DNA from: Sipunculus nudus
Lineage: Eukaryota > Annelida > Sipuncula > Golfingiida > Sipunculidae
Direction of reading: 5' to 3'
Assembly: GCA_026874595.1 (NCBI GenBank)
Contig: CM049308.1
Location: forward strand, 17,420,001 to 17,484,000
DNA length: 64,000 nt
Shown piece by piece: positions 1 through 12,118 of the stretch (its first letter is position 1; every line of letters begins with the position of its first letter). Both the position numbers and the translations under genes were made by a program. The notes beneath the pieces are model-generated. The model was not told where the DNA came from. It made no database searches and worked only from the letters and a program-made list of their open reading frames with translations.

Positions 1-54
1 CAAAATTTGTGCTCTTCAAGACTACGTGATCTGTTGATATTAGTTTCCGTAACA
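1..54 (+). mobile_element. 3' end of an LTR copy cut by the window edge
   Basis: The first 54 bases match the end of the LTR at 53354-54363 (shared GACTACGTGATCTGTTG and TTCCGTAACA end). The rest lies outside the window. Confidence 0.75.
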
Positions 55-2298
55 GCACTTTATAACAAAGGAAATCATATCAAAATTATATTTTTTATTT
101 TTCTTAAAAGACGAAAATCAAAATATTTGAAGGGAGGGGGTTAAAGTTGACGCGGGCGATGCCTGGCCTGAGAACCATAGTTTCTTTTGCCTATTATAGT
201 AAATTTAAAGAATGTGCCAAGAACATTTTAGAACATGCTCACCACGCAGACTAATGATATCAATTAATCCAAAATGTCAAAGGAAAGCACCAGTGCAAGA
301 AAGCGTATACACTGACGGCTTTGTACATCACGATTCTGACCTTACAGGTCATTGGAAGATTGCCAGTAACACGACGTCATGAAGTTTGCTTTACCATTAA
401 ATGCACATAAGTACGTGATAAAATTACCCATGCATTGGGATCTCAAAATTAGATTGTTATATTTATATATATAAATTTTATAAAATATTGATATATAAAA
501 ATTATTATTTATTCAGCATTGCCAGTTCAGAATCATGTCTGTCTATCACAAGGCCGTGTTTATGTTAAAGCAGAAAATAGCTCCTAATTGAGTTATATGC
601 AAGTACAAAGGAAGATTACACATAGTGTAGTCAAGGATGATAGCGGGGGGGGGGGGGGGGGGGGGGTGGCAGTGTCAGTATTTATTTGGAATGCCCCGCT
701 CTAATTTACTTAGCAAACAGTTAATATCCATGCATCATAGAATTCTTAAGCAAATCCTGAAAGCTGAACCTGTCGTGAGGGGATACCTGCGGAATAAAGC
801 CAAAGTGTCAATACATTTCAGGCGTCCCTTTCTGAAAGGAAGGGACAGTTGCGGACGGGGATGATTACTGCTAGGAGATACAGTCAACAATAAAAAATAA
901 AAGAATACATGCAAGATGATATTTAAAATTAAAATCTTTAGCACGGTGATCGATAATTTTGCTTATCTTACCTCTGACTTAAAAAAGCCTTTGAAGAGCC
1001 TATTCATTTATGAATACAAAAAAAATAATTAACAGTTTATCAGGCATTTAATTTTACAAGAAGTGTAACAAAAATTACAAAATTTTTACATATATATAAA
1101 TCCCCAAAACCTTCTGTTGGTTTGCCAAACCTTCATGGAAAGAAGATTTTTTATTAAAGGATAGGGTGTCATATTAAAATATTGCATTCATGTAAGCCAT
1201 TGTAACTCACTTAAGCGTATCTTAAACAACTATTTAACTGTGGTTATCCTTTACAGTTCTTCATCATAATTTGCACAAATTATTACACATTTTAATGTTA
1301 CATTTAATTAAATTTGACTTGATTCGGGTTCTTAAATAGGATGTAGTCATTTCAGTTGTAAAATAGTATGTAAAGTTCATTATGTTATAATTATGGGCAT
1401 ATTTCAACTATATGATATTGGTTCCCTCTCGTGAGTCTGTGCATGTAATTATTATAATGAAATCAACAATTTTGTTATTGTTTTTATGGAATTAAAAAGG
1501 ACGATGGCTTATTATGGAAAGAAAAAGAAATGCAAAACTTTAATTACATTCAGGGCGTATGTTTTCTGTATAAGGCACATGTCAGTTTGTTAGCTTGTAT
1601 GCGAAATCAATATTGTTCTGGATCACGATGTAAAATTAGCGTTAGTTAAGCAGATATACAACACTAGAGTTTTTGTTTGCAGTTATTTGGTATAAAATTA
1701 TTAAAAAAACGTGGGCTCCAATTAAAGATGTACAATCGGCTGCAGCATCTTATGTATACCTTCCATTAAATGACTCTAGCAAGTCAAAATATATATTCGG
1801 GCAGCCATCTCATGACCAAAATGGTATCATAAAATATCAGAATAGCTCTATTCTTCATTCTTCCTTCAAGCTTGTATTATAAAGATAGTACACTTTGGCT
1901 GCTACTCATTGTCTATAGATGACTGTTTTCATGAAAAAAAATTGCTGTACCAGTGATCTTGCTTGGACGGATAAAAAAAGTCTAGATTTTGCCTTTGTGC
2001 CGTTGCAAGTCATTTAGGGTTATTGAAAACAGGATCAAGAATTAAATAATAACAAGCATTTAGCTTTTCCATTTTTTTACGTTTCTGTTCAGATTTGTCC
2101 GTTTTAATTATTGTACTGGTATAACCTACATGCCTCGGTTTTATATTCCCCAAAATAATTCTTACAAAAACAAGCAAAACTAAATCATTTTTAAAAATAT
2201 ACGTTCGGGGGGGGGGGGGGGCTGGGATAGGGTTAAGATGTGACAGAAGATATGCAAACATATATGACAACATGATATGACTGAATATGACACTTTTT
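55..2298. other. Intergenic, no gene seen
   Basis: AT-rich sequence with short chance frames only. It contains an uninterrupted run of 22 G at 645-666 and another G run at about 2208-2221. Confidence 0.6.
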
Positions 2299-3778
2299 AA
2301 CTCAGCTGACTGAAAGTCATCTGAGCTATACCGATCACTCTTTGTCCGTCGTCCATCTGTCTGTCTGTCCGTCTGTCTGTCCGTCCGTTAACAGGGCACA
2401 AATCGTAACCGCTGAACCTGGAATCTTCTCACTTGATATCCAGATGCATTGATCACCATGATTCTTTGCATGGATATTGATCAAGGAGTGTTTCATCAGT
2501 TTGTGCAGACTGGTGGCGCCACCTGGTTTTTTTCAATTTTTTACAATATTTTTTCTCAATTTTTGAGCCCTTTGAAGATGCGTTCATTTGTCAACAGGGC
2601 AGAAATTGTAATGACTGGACCTAGCATCTTGTATCTCCTCCTGTATGGAGGGCGGCCCATGAAAAGTCTCCTTAGAAACCTAAAATTAGTTCTCTGTTAC
2701 CCATAACCTCTGAGCTACATGGGGCTTCGAAGTACCCCCCAGAATAATTGAAACTTTGATGCTTAAGTTCAAGTATCTGAACAACTTTTGCATTGATCAC
2801 AATGATTCATGTCATGGAGTCATGGAGTGTTTAATTAGTTCCTGTAGACTGGTGGCGCCACCTGGACTTTTTCGAATTTTTACTCATGTTAATCTTTATT
2901 CTTAAGACCTACAAAGATGTGGTTGTCTGTTAACTGGGCTAAAATAATAACCATTGGACCTAGAATCTTATTACTTGACATTCTGGGAGGTCCATGGAAA
3001 ATCTCTATGGAAACCTGAATTAAGTCTCTGTTACTCATATCCTCTACGCTATGGGGTTCAGTAGTACCGCCCCCCCCCCCCCCCAGGAATAACCAAAAAT
3101 TTGATACAAAAGCTCAAGTATCTGATCAACTAATGCATTGTGCACCATGATTCTTGCATATTCATCATGGTGGTTTTCATCAGTTCCTGCATCCTTTTAA
3201 GAATTTTAAGCAATTCTTTTTCTCTATTTTTGAGACCTTTAAAGATGCAGTCATCCATTAACAGGGCACAAATCATTTCCACTGAACCCAAAATCTTCTA
3301 ACTTGACAACCAGGGAGGTCCATGAAAAAATCTCCTTGGAAACTTGAAATAATGTCTCTGTTACCCATGCTGTCTGAGCTATGGGGCTTATAAGCACCCT
3401 CAAGAATAATTGAAAATTTGATACCAAAGTAGGGCACAAATCATAACCATTGGACCAAGAATCTTCTAACATTGACATCCTGAGAGTTCCTCAAAAATTC
3501 TCCCCCCAGAAACCTGAAATTGGTCACTGTGACCTATATTCTCAGAGTTTCAGGGAAGGTTTGATCACCCCAGGAATAATGAAAAATAATCACAAATTGC
3601 CAGATTCCTCAGGCTGGTTGGATTGTCTTCAAATTTGGAGTACTTATGGGTCTTCATGAACTTAAGGTAATATGCATGAACGATGATGCCACATACATTT
3701 TCTTATTTAGTTGCCTATGCAAGGACAGAATGTCAACATGTCAGTCGGCTGAGCGTCATGACCCATGGGTCACTTGTT
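2299..3778 (-). mobile_element. Complete pearl/Helentron-like non-autonomous element
   Basis: Read on the minus strand it starts at 3778 with ACAAG then TGACCCATGGGTCA (3759-3772) and GACGCTCAGC. It continues through about three units of a 339-bp core (GGTGGCGCCACC at 2512-2523 and 2851-2862, degenerate third near 3190). It ends in a (GACGGACA)-type microsatellite (2344-2388) and a hairpin at 2299-2329. No protein is encoded. The organisation matches the pearl type described from bivalves; assignment to Helentron-associated elements is inference. Confidence 0.7.
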
Positions 3779-4762
3779 TGTTAAGATTTGATATCTAATT
3801 TCAAAATCTGTTTCCTTTCAACAAGACTTCTGCATTGTTTAAGGTCCCCCTTTTTTCCTTACACTCTCCTTAATGAATTCTTCAACAAAAACATATGCAT
3901 TTCACTCATTGTTAGTTATCTGTACTCATCCTACTGTAAATGTCTGTAAATATTTGTCTGCTCTAAACTACTTGATGTGCGCAACTTACAAAAGATTAAC
4001 AATAAAAAGAAATATAATTGATATAAATAGCTGAGACGCAGAGGGTCTAATTGCTCCTAAAGTATATCCCATTGCCCACACAAAGAATTTTGCTGAGGTT
4101 ATGTGATCAACGTTGTTATTTTTTTTTTCTTCTGCTTGTTAATATTTCCTCACACTAGATCCATAAGTTGAATGAAACTTCTTAACACTGTAGATGGTGC
4201 AATTTTCATATGTTCTGTATAAATGAAGCAAATAATTAATCATCGGGTAAAATCAGGGAAAAACGGAGCCATCTACCGTATGCGATACAGGTTGCCTAAA
4301 ATCAGCAAGTGGTCCGCCATACACATTGCACAAACTACCACAGAATACTTTGTTTTATCAATGAAATTATGTGGAACACTATACCGGTGGCCGAAAAACT
4401 AATTATATTTTTTAATAGATAGTCTGATGGATCTTGATGCAGATCCAAGTGTTGGTAGAGGTATGCTCCCTGTTAGTGGTCTTTAATTTTGTAACTAACG
4501 TCTTAACGCTGTCTTCGTGTATTCGGTCTAAGTAATTGTGATGTAATAGATCTTTTGAGTTTTTTTGCTGTATTCCCCTCTGTAGTTAATATTGATATTG
4601 AAACGATAAGTGTCTTAGGATTTCAAATATATAGGATGTTTACAGAGGAACATTACTCGGTAACATATGTCCCCCTCCCCCCCTTATAACAACCGAGTTA
4701 TTAATTACAATTTAGGAGATGTGGTGAATTGAGATCCTTTTATTTATAAATATATATATATA

Positions 4763-4808
<46 letters not shown>

Positions 4809-5620
4809 GTATAATAAGTCAATGGGAGAGAGTCATCCCGTGTTACCAACAGCAGGTAACCAACTGCATCAACATGCGGTGTAAAATTAACGGAAACACC
4901 GGGGAAACCTGTTTTCAAGACGCCCACGCGGACAAATTCTTGTGAATCTCATTATGAATACCTGTAAAATCTTAGTTTACGAGGTTGCGCATGTCCCGTA
5001 TCGGTTAAACAGGACCCTGTTGTAATCGAGATCACTAATTGCTCACCTGCATAAACGTCCTTGAAATAGTTATAAGATTTCGTCATTAATTACCTGAACC
5101 TCGTGGTGACTTCCACGAATACGGCATATACTCGTGCTGTGCAAAATCTTCCCAGGACCTTTCAGGTCAGAGTCGTGATTGCACATGTAAATAATTTAAC
5201 GCCCTGTGACAATTTTCATGCTCTCTAGTGGTGTCATTAAACTGAGTCGTGACTGAGTTTATAAACAAGCGGGAAAAAAACCGCCCAATGCGCAGTCATC
5301 GCACGAATCACATTGTCTCAGTGCATTCACATTATCCTTGATTTATTTGTTATTCCGTTAAACAAATTGTGACGCGCTCAAGTAGAGTAAAAGTATTACA
5401 TATATTAGCTTGTCAATGTTAAACACGCCCATCTAAGTTATTAATATGCAGAAAGACTCCATGATATGCACCTATCGTAACTGGCTTACCGCCACTTATT
5501 TGGTCCCTTTGTGATGGAACAGATATATATCATTAAGCAAATATCATAATACGCCATTTTTGTCTGTTTATTCCAAACATTCCCTGTAACATGAGGATCT
5601 CAAACATCACCATAGTTCTA
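3779..5620. other. Intergenic, no gene seen
   Basis: Contains a (TA)n array at 4749-4806; otherwise unremarkable AT-rich DNA. Confidence 0.6.
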
Positions 5621-5720
5621 CAGGGGCGGATCCAGGATTTAGGGTAAAAAAGGTCCAACTCGGAAGGACTAATGAAAAAAAGCCTAAGAAACGTCCTTAA
5701 GTCCGGGGGTGGATCCGGAC
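5621..5720 (+). mobile_element. Fragment of CAGGGGCGGATCC-ended (hAT-like) repeat
   Basis: Begins CAGGGGCGGATCCAGG and continues with GGTCCAACTC and a GGACTAATGAAAA block. The same words recur at 9494-9669 (inverted), 16570-16750 and near 26000-26190. A CAGGGGCG start is typical of hAT termini; the right end looks truncated. Confidence 0.5.
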
Positions 5721-6930
5721 TAAATCATGATTTTGAGCACCCTAAAAGTAAGATGGGCACAAATTGTTTTCGTTAGCCCTAAAGAAACTTCATACGTAAC
5801 ATCCAAGGCAAATCACCAGTTTATGCTGACCTATACTCTGCGAGCTACTGGCAAAACCATTATGTTAAGCACCCAGACAGTCAGACAGGTCACAAAACTT
5901 CACTGTCGGACCTAGTTCCTTCTAACTTGACATAGATCTATGAAAAATCACCCTGGACACGTAAAAAACTCTAAGATATGGGAAGTTTAATTACACCCTA
6001 TAATAATTAAAAAATACAGTACAAAGCTCCAGTATCTGGATAACTATATAACTAATGCATTGATGGCTATGATTCTTGATCATGGAGTGTTTCATCAGTA
6101 CATGAAGACAGGTGGCTCCACCCTTATTTTATCTATATTAAGGCATATTTCTCTAACTTTAACACCTTCAAATGAAGCAGTCCGAGCGTTCCCAAATCAG
6201 AACCTGCAACCCTTAGACCTAGAAGTTTCTAACTTCCAGAGAGGTCTTAGACAGATCTTATAGGAAAGCTGAAATTCGATCATATTGACCTATATTCTGT
6301 GAACTACGTGCCGAAAACGTGAATTTGAGTAGCGAGTAAGACGGGGTAAGATTGTATTAGTAAGGTTTAGAATCTTTTAACGCAATATCCGGGGAGGTTC
6401 TGGGCACATCATCGGAGAGTCTCCTTGCACATCGGATATAAGGTTACTGTGACCTATATTCTGCAAGACATGTGAATGAAAATGATTTGACAACCTTAAG
6501 AGACAGATTTGTATGTTGGTAACAGTCGGACCTTGAAACTTCTAATTTGATTTAAATTCAGGGAAGTTTCTGTAAAATTTACCTTTAAACCTGAAATAAT
6601 GTTACTGTGGCCTATATGCTGTTAGTTATCTGAAAGAACATGATTTTAGCACTTTGGTAGTTAGACAGGCACAAATTGCAGCAGTTGGACGTTGAAACTT
6701 CTAACTTCTAACCATCTAGGGAGTTCCTGGTAAAATCATCTTCGAAACTCTATATAAGGTCACCGTCGCCTATTTCACGGACTATGAACCAAGAACTCTC
6801 GATGCCATTCTACCCATTGTTCAAGGTTCCTTATCAATTATTCTTATCCAGATCATAACATCAATCATTAATGCATGCGTCACCTGTATGCCAAATTCAT
6901 CTGAGCGTCATGGTCAATTGGCCACGTTTT
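5721..6930 (-). mobile_element. Degenerate pearl-like element, about 150-bp core units
   Basis: The 5' terminal block (GCTCAG and ATGACGCTC words) is at 6899-6928 in minus orientation. The body is a decayed series of units with 'first-person' motifs CCTATATTCTG, TTGGACCTTGAAACTTCTAA and AAACCTGAAAT recurring roughly every 150 bp. The 3' microsatellite end is missing. Confidence 0.6.
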
Positions 6931-7779
6931 TATTTTATAAAACAATTCTCAAGGAGGCAATGAACCAGACTTAAAAATTCAAAGAAAAAGTTGAACAAGA
7001 AAATAAAGTTTGAGAACTACTTTAAAATAACCATAATGTTTGGACATATATACTTAAAACTTGCACTTTAACTGTTTGTTTGTTTTTGTTTCAGGTTTTG
7101 TAATCATTTATTGTATGTTTATGTGTTTACGTCTTTGTATTTATTATCTCTGGTATCCTTGTATCTGCGTATGTACATATGTGTTGATGTATCTGTTCTT
7201 TATTTTGATCGATAACATTGTTTACCTCAAACCCCATGTAACTTCACATGCATCAAACGCACTTGTTATTTTTAATTCATCATTAGGCCGACAGAGGTCG
7301 TCACACATATTTATTTTTTTCAACAAGAAATTCCAAACATTTTTGTGATTTCAACTTAGTTATCTGGAATGAATCAGGAATTTATTTGAGGTGGGCCTAG
7401 ATGCGGATATAGGTGTTGGCGGAGGTATATGCGCTCTGTGAGGGATGTGTAATTGACCTTAGGCCTAGGTTTAGTGAAGACAGAAATTAACGTTCAGGTC
7501 AGTCGAATAACCTTTTGGCGTGTGCAGTTGCCTGGAAACATGGCAGTAAGTCAGCATACAACACTTATTCAAGAATTATTTCCATACAAAAAAAAATCGA
7601 ATATTCTTTGGCAACATGTTTATTTACTCCGTGTTTACGTCTCAATATCGGACGTTTTAGTATTTATACTGTTATTTGGTATTTTACCAGCCGTGGATAC
7701 ACGACTCAGCAGACAGACACACACACACACTATCACACACACGCACATCCTCACCCACACGCACAAACACACACATATA
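6931..7779. other. Intergenic, (CA)n microsatellite
   Basis: No gene seen. An imperfect (CA)n array lies at about 7718-7775. Confidence 0.55.
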
Positions 7780-8350
7780 TAAGCCATACGGGGAATGCAC
7801 TGCAACGATCATCCATCATGTTGAGTTGATATCGTGATAAACAGCCGATAATCTTAACATTAAGCTAGGAGTGATGAATTAACACAGAATACATATGAAC
7901 TTACAAACCAACCAGAAAATCCTTAAGAGGAGTTATTTCCTGTAAGTTGGCTTCCGTCCATTTGACTGTGTTAGCCCTGCTTATATTGAAGCGGTCAAAA
8001 ATTCAACAAACACGCAGAGGAATTTACCAAAATGCTGAGTTAAAACGGGATTTTTCTAGCACCTGGTAGGTGTTGTTAGAAAGTAAACTGAAATACTGAC
8101 GATTGATCTGGTTTATGTCAAGTGACAGCGAACTCGCGGGCCATGAGGCTTTGTCAGAAATGACGAAAATAGTTGCATCCTCATACAGGCCTATGCTCCT
8201 CTAGGAGCAAAGAGGACTAAGTAAGCAAGTGAAGTCATATGGCCTTACATTGCGGTCTTTGATGCAACGTATAAAGCCTGATGCTTGTACCCTGGTCGTA
8301 AACTCGATCTCTGATGTCATGGGCCGAAATGGTGCTAGCATTTTACATGG
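7780..8350 (+). repeat. Dispersed repeat A, copy 1
   Basis: Shares ordered blocks with 17095-17515: AATTCAACAAAC, TCTGGTTTATGT, GCCATGAG(A)GC, TTGTCAGAAATGACG and GGGCCGAAATGGTGCT. The copies are diverged with no coding potential. Family unknown. Confidence 0.6.
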
Positions 8351-8907
8351 TTCAAAGTAAGATTCTACCAGATTATCAAACCCTAAAAGTCTTAAACAAT
8401 GAGGATAAAACAATAAGTTCTAAGAAAAAACTAAAATGAGTAATTGGGAGCCTACATGCCACTGTCGGAATAAGAGTTCCATGTGTGTACGCAGTTCCAC
8501 GATTCAATAACTGGGGTTGTCTTAGTGAATGGCGGGGTAAGCACTGGTCCTAATACCTATAAGTGGGTGCCTTGAACCTAGGGACAAAAGGAATCACCCC
8601 GTTTCACAATTAAATGGAAAAGAAGCAAATGAATTTGGGAAAAAAAATACTTATAATGGTGATTCAGAATACTCCAGAAGTTAGGGGAAAACTACCTTCG
8701 CCCCCTCGCAGAGATAAAATAATAGCACCCATGTCAGTTTCTCCTTTCCGTGTCCTCCTCGAAATACGGTTATTAGGGACTTGAATCCGTCAATACGACT
8801 TAGGAGGTCTGATCGACACGTATCGCCTTCTTTCGGTTAATTCATTAACCAACGTGCGAATCATCACTTCATGTGCAGAGACTGATACATAGTATGTTGT
8901 TCTCAAT

Positions 8908-8967
<60 letters not shown>

Positions 8968-9493
8968 TATATTATCATTATTATTATTATAATTATTATA
9001 ATTATTATATTTATAGTCCCCCGTGGGCACCAACCCGCCCCGCGGGCTGCGGACCAACAAATTTTGAATGCCGGGTGGGGCCGTTGCGGGCTAAAAAAAA
9101 GATGTGCATTGCAGGCGGGCTGCATACCTTATAATGGCTTTCTATGGGTAAAAAAATATGGTTATAGTAAAAGTAAGGGGGTTGTTACATTAACTAGAAT
9201 GTTTTGCACGGGTGTGTTCATGTTCCCTTGAATCCATTTTCAGAAGAGAGATTATTGTTTGTAAAAAGTATTGCACTTGTGAAATATAAATTATCTAAAT
9301 TATGAGTCAGATTCTTCTTTGCAGTGACCACTGGTCATAATATTATTCTGGCCATAGTGTTGTATATTATTGAATATTTAGACTTTTCAGCACTGCAGGC
9401 CTATACTTGGCCTATACTGGTCAATCTCAAATATCATATAACATGGCTGAATAGAGAACCAGCATTATTACCTGTGACTTTATAATTACCACT
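8351..9493. other. Intergenic with (AT)n array
   Basis: (AT)n at about 8912-8962 followed by an ATT/ATA-rich tract; no gene seen. Confidence 0.55.
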
Positions 9494-9669
9494 TAGAAGC
9501 GGATCCGAGGGAGGGGTCCAGGGGGTCTGGACGTCTTCCCCCCCCCCCCCCCCCCCCCCCCCTCGCCCGCCTGGGCCAACTTTTCGGGACCTGGGGACCA
9601 TTTTGTCAGGGTTTTCATTAGTCCTCCTGGGTTGGACCCCTCCTTTCCTTAATCCTGGATCCGCCCCTG
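9494..9669. mobile_element. hAT-like MITE with GCGGATCC inverted ends
   Basis: Left end AGAAGCGGATCC and right end GGATCCGCCCCTG are inverted copies, enclosing a long C run (about 9540-9562). CAGGGGCG-type termini are a hAT hallmark. I could not establish an 8-bp target duplication. Confidence 0.55.
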
Positions 9670-10489
9670 CCACTACATAGGCTTCACCTGACGCTGTCAT
9701 CTACATAACTCACAAAGCCAGGAGTATGCTTCTCATAGAAGTGCCAAAGACCACTTGCTGGTTAAGAGCTCTGCATGGGCCAAGCACAATGCTACAAAGG
9801 AGACAGGCTCTTTTCATATATGTGTGTACACAACCTGAACCTAGAGCTGGACTCCCTCTGTAGTTCCATACATGAATGATAAATTGTTATATGCATTTAA
9901 ACCTTGTTATATTGATTAAGCATATAAAATAGTTTGTGAACTGATGTTGAGGAACTTGTATAAAGATGCTTGGCCATAGTAATGTATTGACGATTTACTA
10001 TAAAGACTTTGGTTAAATTTTGTGTTCATACAAAATTTCCAGGGACACGTTTTATGATTAGCAAATCTGCTATACATATATTTTGGACAGCACTAGCTAC
10101 ATTGTTGTTATATAAATTATCGAATTAATTTCATGCCGATTATACAAAACAATCTATATTCATATAAGTCATTTGTTAGAATATCTAATTATGCTGAATT
10201 TATTCTTACAATAAATATTGAAAGGGAACAAGTATTTGATTATTTTGTTCCAGTTAATATTCATTCCACTTAAAAATAGCGGCAAATAATTGTATTTCGA
10301 TAAGTGGTAAATCGAGGACACAGTCCTTATAAGCGAAAAAACAAAAAACAAAAAAAAAAAACAACGGAAAATTGATACTTTCAGCAAACTTGTCAATGCT
10401 TTCCACTCACAGACGATAGTATGCAAACTCATAAAATGTTTTGGGGTTAATTTTCGTGTTCACTTTTTTTTCTTTGTGGGTGCGGGGTA

Positions 10490-10541
10490 GTGCCGGATTT
10501 CCCAACTGCGGGGCGGTGCCGGATTTCCCAACTGCGGGGCG
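10490..10541. repeat. 26-bp tandem duplication
   Basis: Two perfect adjacent copies of a 26-bp unit beginning GTGCCGGATTTCCCAACTGC. It lies in a short GC-rich patch. The surrounding 9670-10489 shows no gene. Confidence 0.85.
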
Positions 10542-10573
10542 GGGTGGTTGCGCACTGAAGGCTTATATATGCG

Positions 10574-10690
10574 AGACGTCTTTCTGACGTCATTGCATCG
10601 GAACCAAAGTTCTGTAACGTTGGACGTCACCATGACGACGAGACAACGTCGAATTCTATGACGTTGACGTCACCACTAAGACGTCGAAAT
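10574..10690. promoter_or_regulatory. Cluster of CRE-like TGACGTCA sites
   Basis: TGACGTCA at 10585-10592 and 10665-10672, GACGTCAC at 10623-10630, and four further GACGT/ACGTC words within about 115 bp. TGACGTCA is the CREB/ATF site. No gene start is evident nearby on either strand, so this may be repeat-derived. Confidence 0.3.
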
Positions 10691-11130
10691 TGTAACAATG
10701 GTATTTAGGCCTGAAGTCCAGTCAACTGTTATTGGAACAGACCCCATTATCCAAATTCGCATCCTAATTCCACCGATCCGTCCCAAAGTTACATTTTTCT
10801 CCTTTCGTCAGTGACCCGTATTAAAAACAGAATAACGAATAACTCCCATTCCCATTCCCCCCCCCCCCCCCCCCCAATAACGAATAACTCCCATTCCCAT
10901 CCCCCCCCCCCCCATCCTCGATGAAACCATTAAGGATTTACAACTTATATTTTTATATGAACATATACATTTTATTTTCACGCATGCCGAGATTGTCTGG
11001 TCTTTTCAGGGATACAAACACTTTGCTGAGCAAGTGAATATTTATCATTGTAAAGGTTTCTTTTATCTTAATAGGCCTACTTTGTAACGCTCTGGTGAAC
11101 AAATGGCCGCATCCCACTGCCCTGTAACCA

Positions 11131-11196
<66 letters not shown>

Positions 11197-11845
11197 CGTC
11201 CGGTAGTCGAAGGATAAGTTGCTAATGCATTTCTTGTTATGCATCTTTTTATTAATATTATTAATTTTATTATACGATTAGATTTGATAAAAAGTTCATA
11301 TTAGTAATCATCTGTTTTATATTAATATATCAAAAATAAGCTGGTCATATGGCAATGTAAGTAGCTCAGACACACAGTGTAGTATATTTAATATGAAAAT
11401 TCATACAGACTCAGAAATAACAATATAAGTATAATCATACAATGAACTTAACGATATCCCTCAAATTTTTTTTTTTAAATTTACCATCTCAAGTAATACC
11501 CTTTGTTCCTATATTGGTTTCTTGATCAAAATATTACAATCCATAACATCTTTGTTCTCCCCTCGTTCCACTAAAACGTTTATGCTTTGAAAACTCTTTT
11601 ACCCGCAGAAGTCACGAGAAAGACATTAGAAAATAAGATATTCAATATGTATTGAATAGATTTACAAAAAAAACGATTCGTCTATAGAAGTTGTCAGTTT
11701 TCAATTCTTGAGTAACAAGTGAAATAACAAGATATTCGTCTAACCCCTTACCATTCAGATTAATTTCATATGTCGGAAACAACTGTAAATTTACATTGCA
11801 GTCTGAATCTCGCACAGTTTGTATCTTCACCAAATTTTCAAGTCA
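10691..11845. other. Downstream flank of gene; poly-C and (CT)n
   Basis: C runs at about 10857-10876 and 10902-10913, and a (CT)n microsatellite at about 11132-11196. On the minus strand this includes the putative 3' UTR of the protease homolog. Confidence 0.6.
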
Positions 11846-12118
11846 TTACATAGTGGGTGGTTCACACATGTAGCAGAAGTGCTTTACTATTCCCTTTTCG
11901 CAGCATTCACATCCAGTCGCTTCTTTCAGCGTGCTAGTCGAACATTTTACTTTGTTATTAACTAGAACAATTCCGGCCTTCTGGATTTTCTTTTTTTGGC
12001 ATAGCGTACCCTCTGGTGAGTCCTTGTATACTTTCGTCGTCTTTGCAGGATCGGCACACGCAGTCCCCGGGGCTGATGAATCCGGTGTAAACGTGGGATT
12101 CGCTATCACACAGTCACT
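11846..12118 (-). CDS. Exon 5: cysteine-rich C-terminal domain and stop
   Basis: Acceptor ttttttttcatgttacag followed by an open phase-0 frame of 90 residues ending ...CEPPTM and TAA. It has nine cysteines, a Pro/Ala-rich start, a basic KKKIQK stretch and a tight C-terminal cluster, CECC, eight residues, then CYMC. I do not recognise the domain. In the soluble isoform it would be extracellular and disulfide-bonded. Behind the alternative membrane helix it would be cytoplasmic, where the CxCC...CxxC cluster could bind metal. Nearest poly(A) signals on this strand are ATTAAA at 11387-11392 and AATAAA at 11248-11253. Confidence 0.75.
   Translation of the reverse strand, partial: SDCVIANPTFTPDSSAPGTACADPAKTTKVYKDSPEGTLCQKKKIQKAGIVLVNNKVKCSTSTLKEATGCECCEKGIVKHFCYMCEPPTM

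Noticed and set aside
2344-2388. CRISPR-like short repeats (GTCTGTCC)
   Set aside because: Contiguous microsatellite without spacers in a eukaryotic repeat element.
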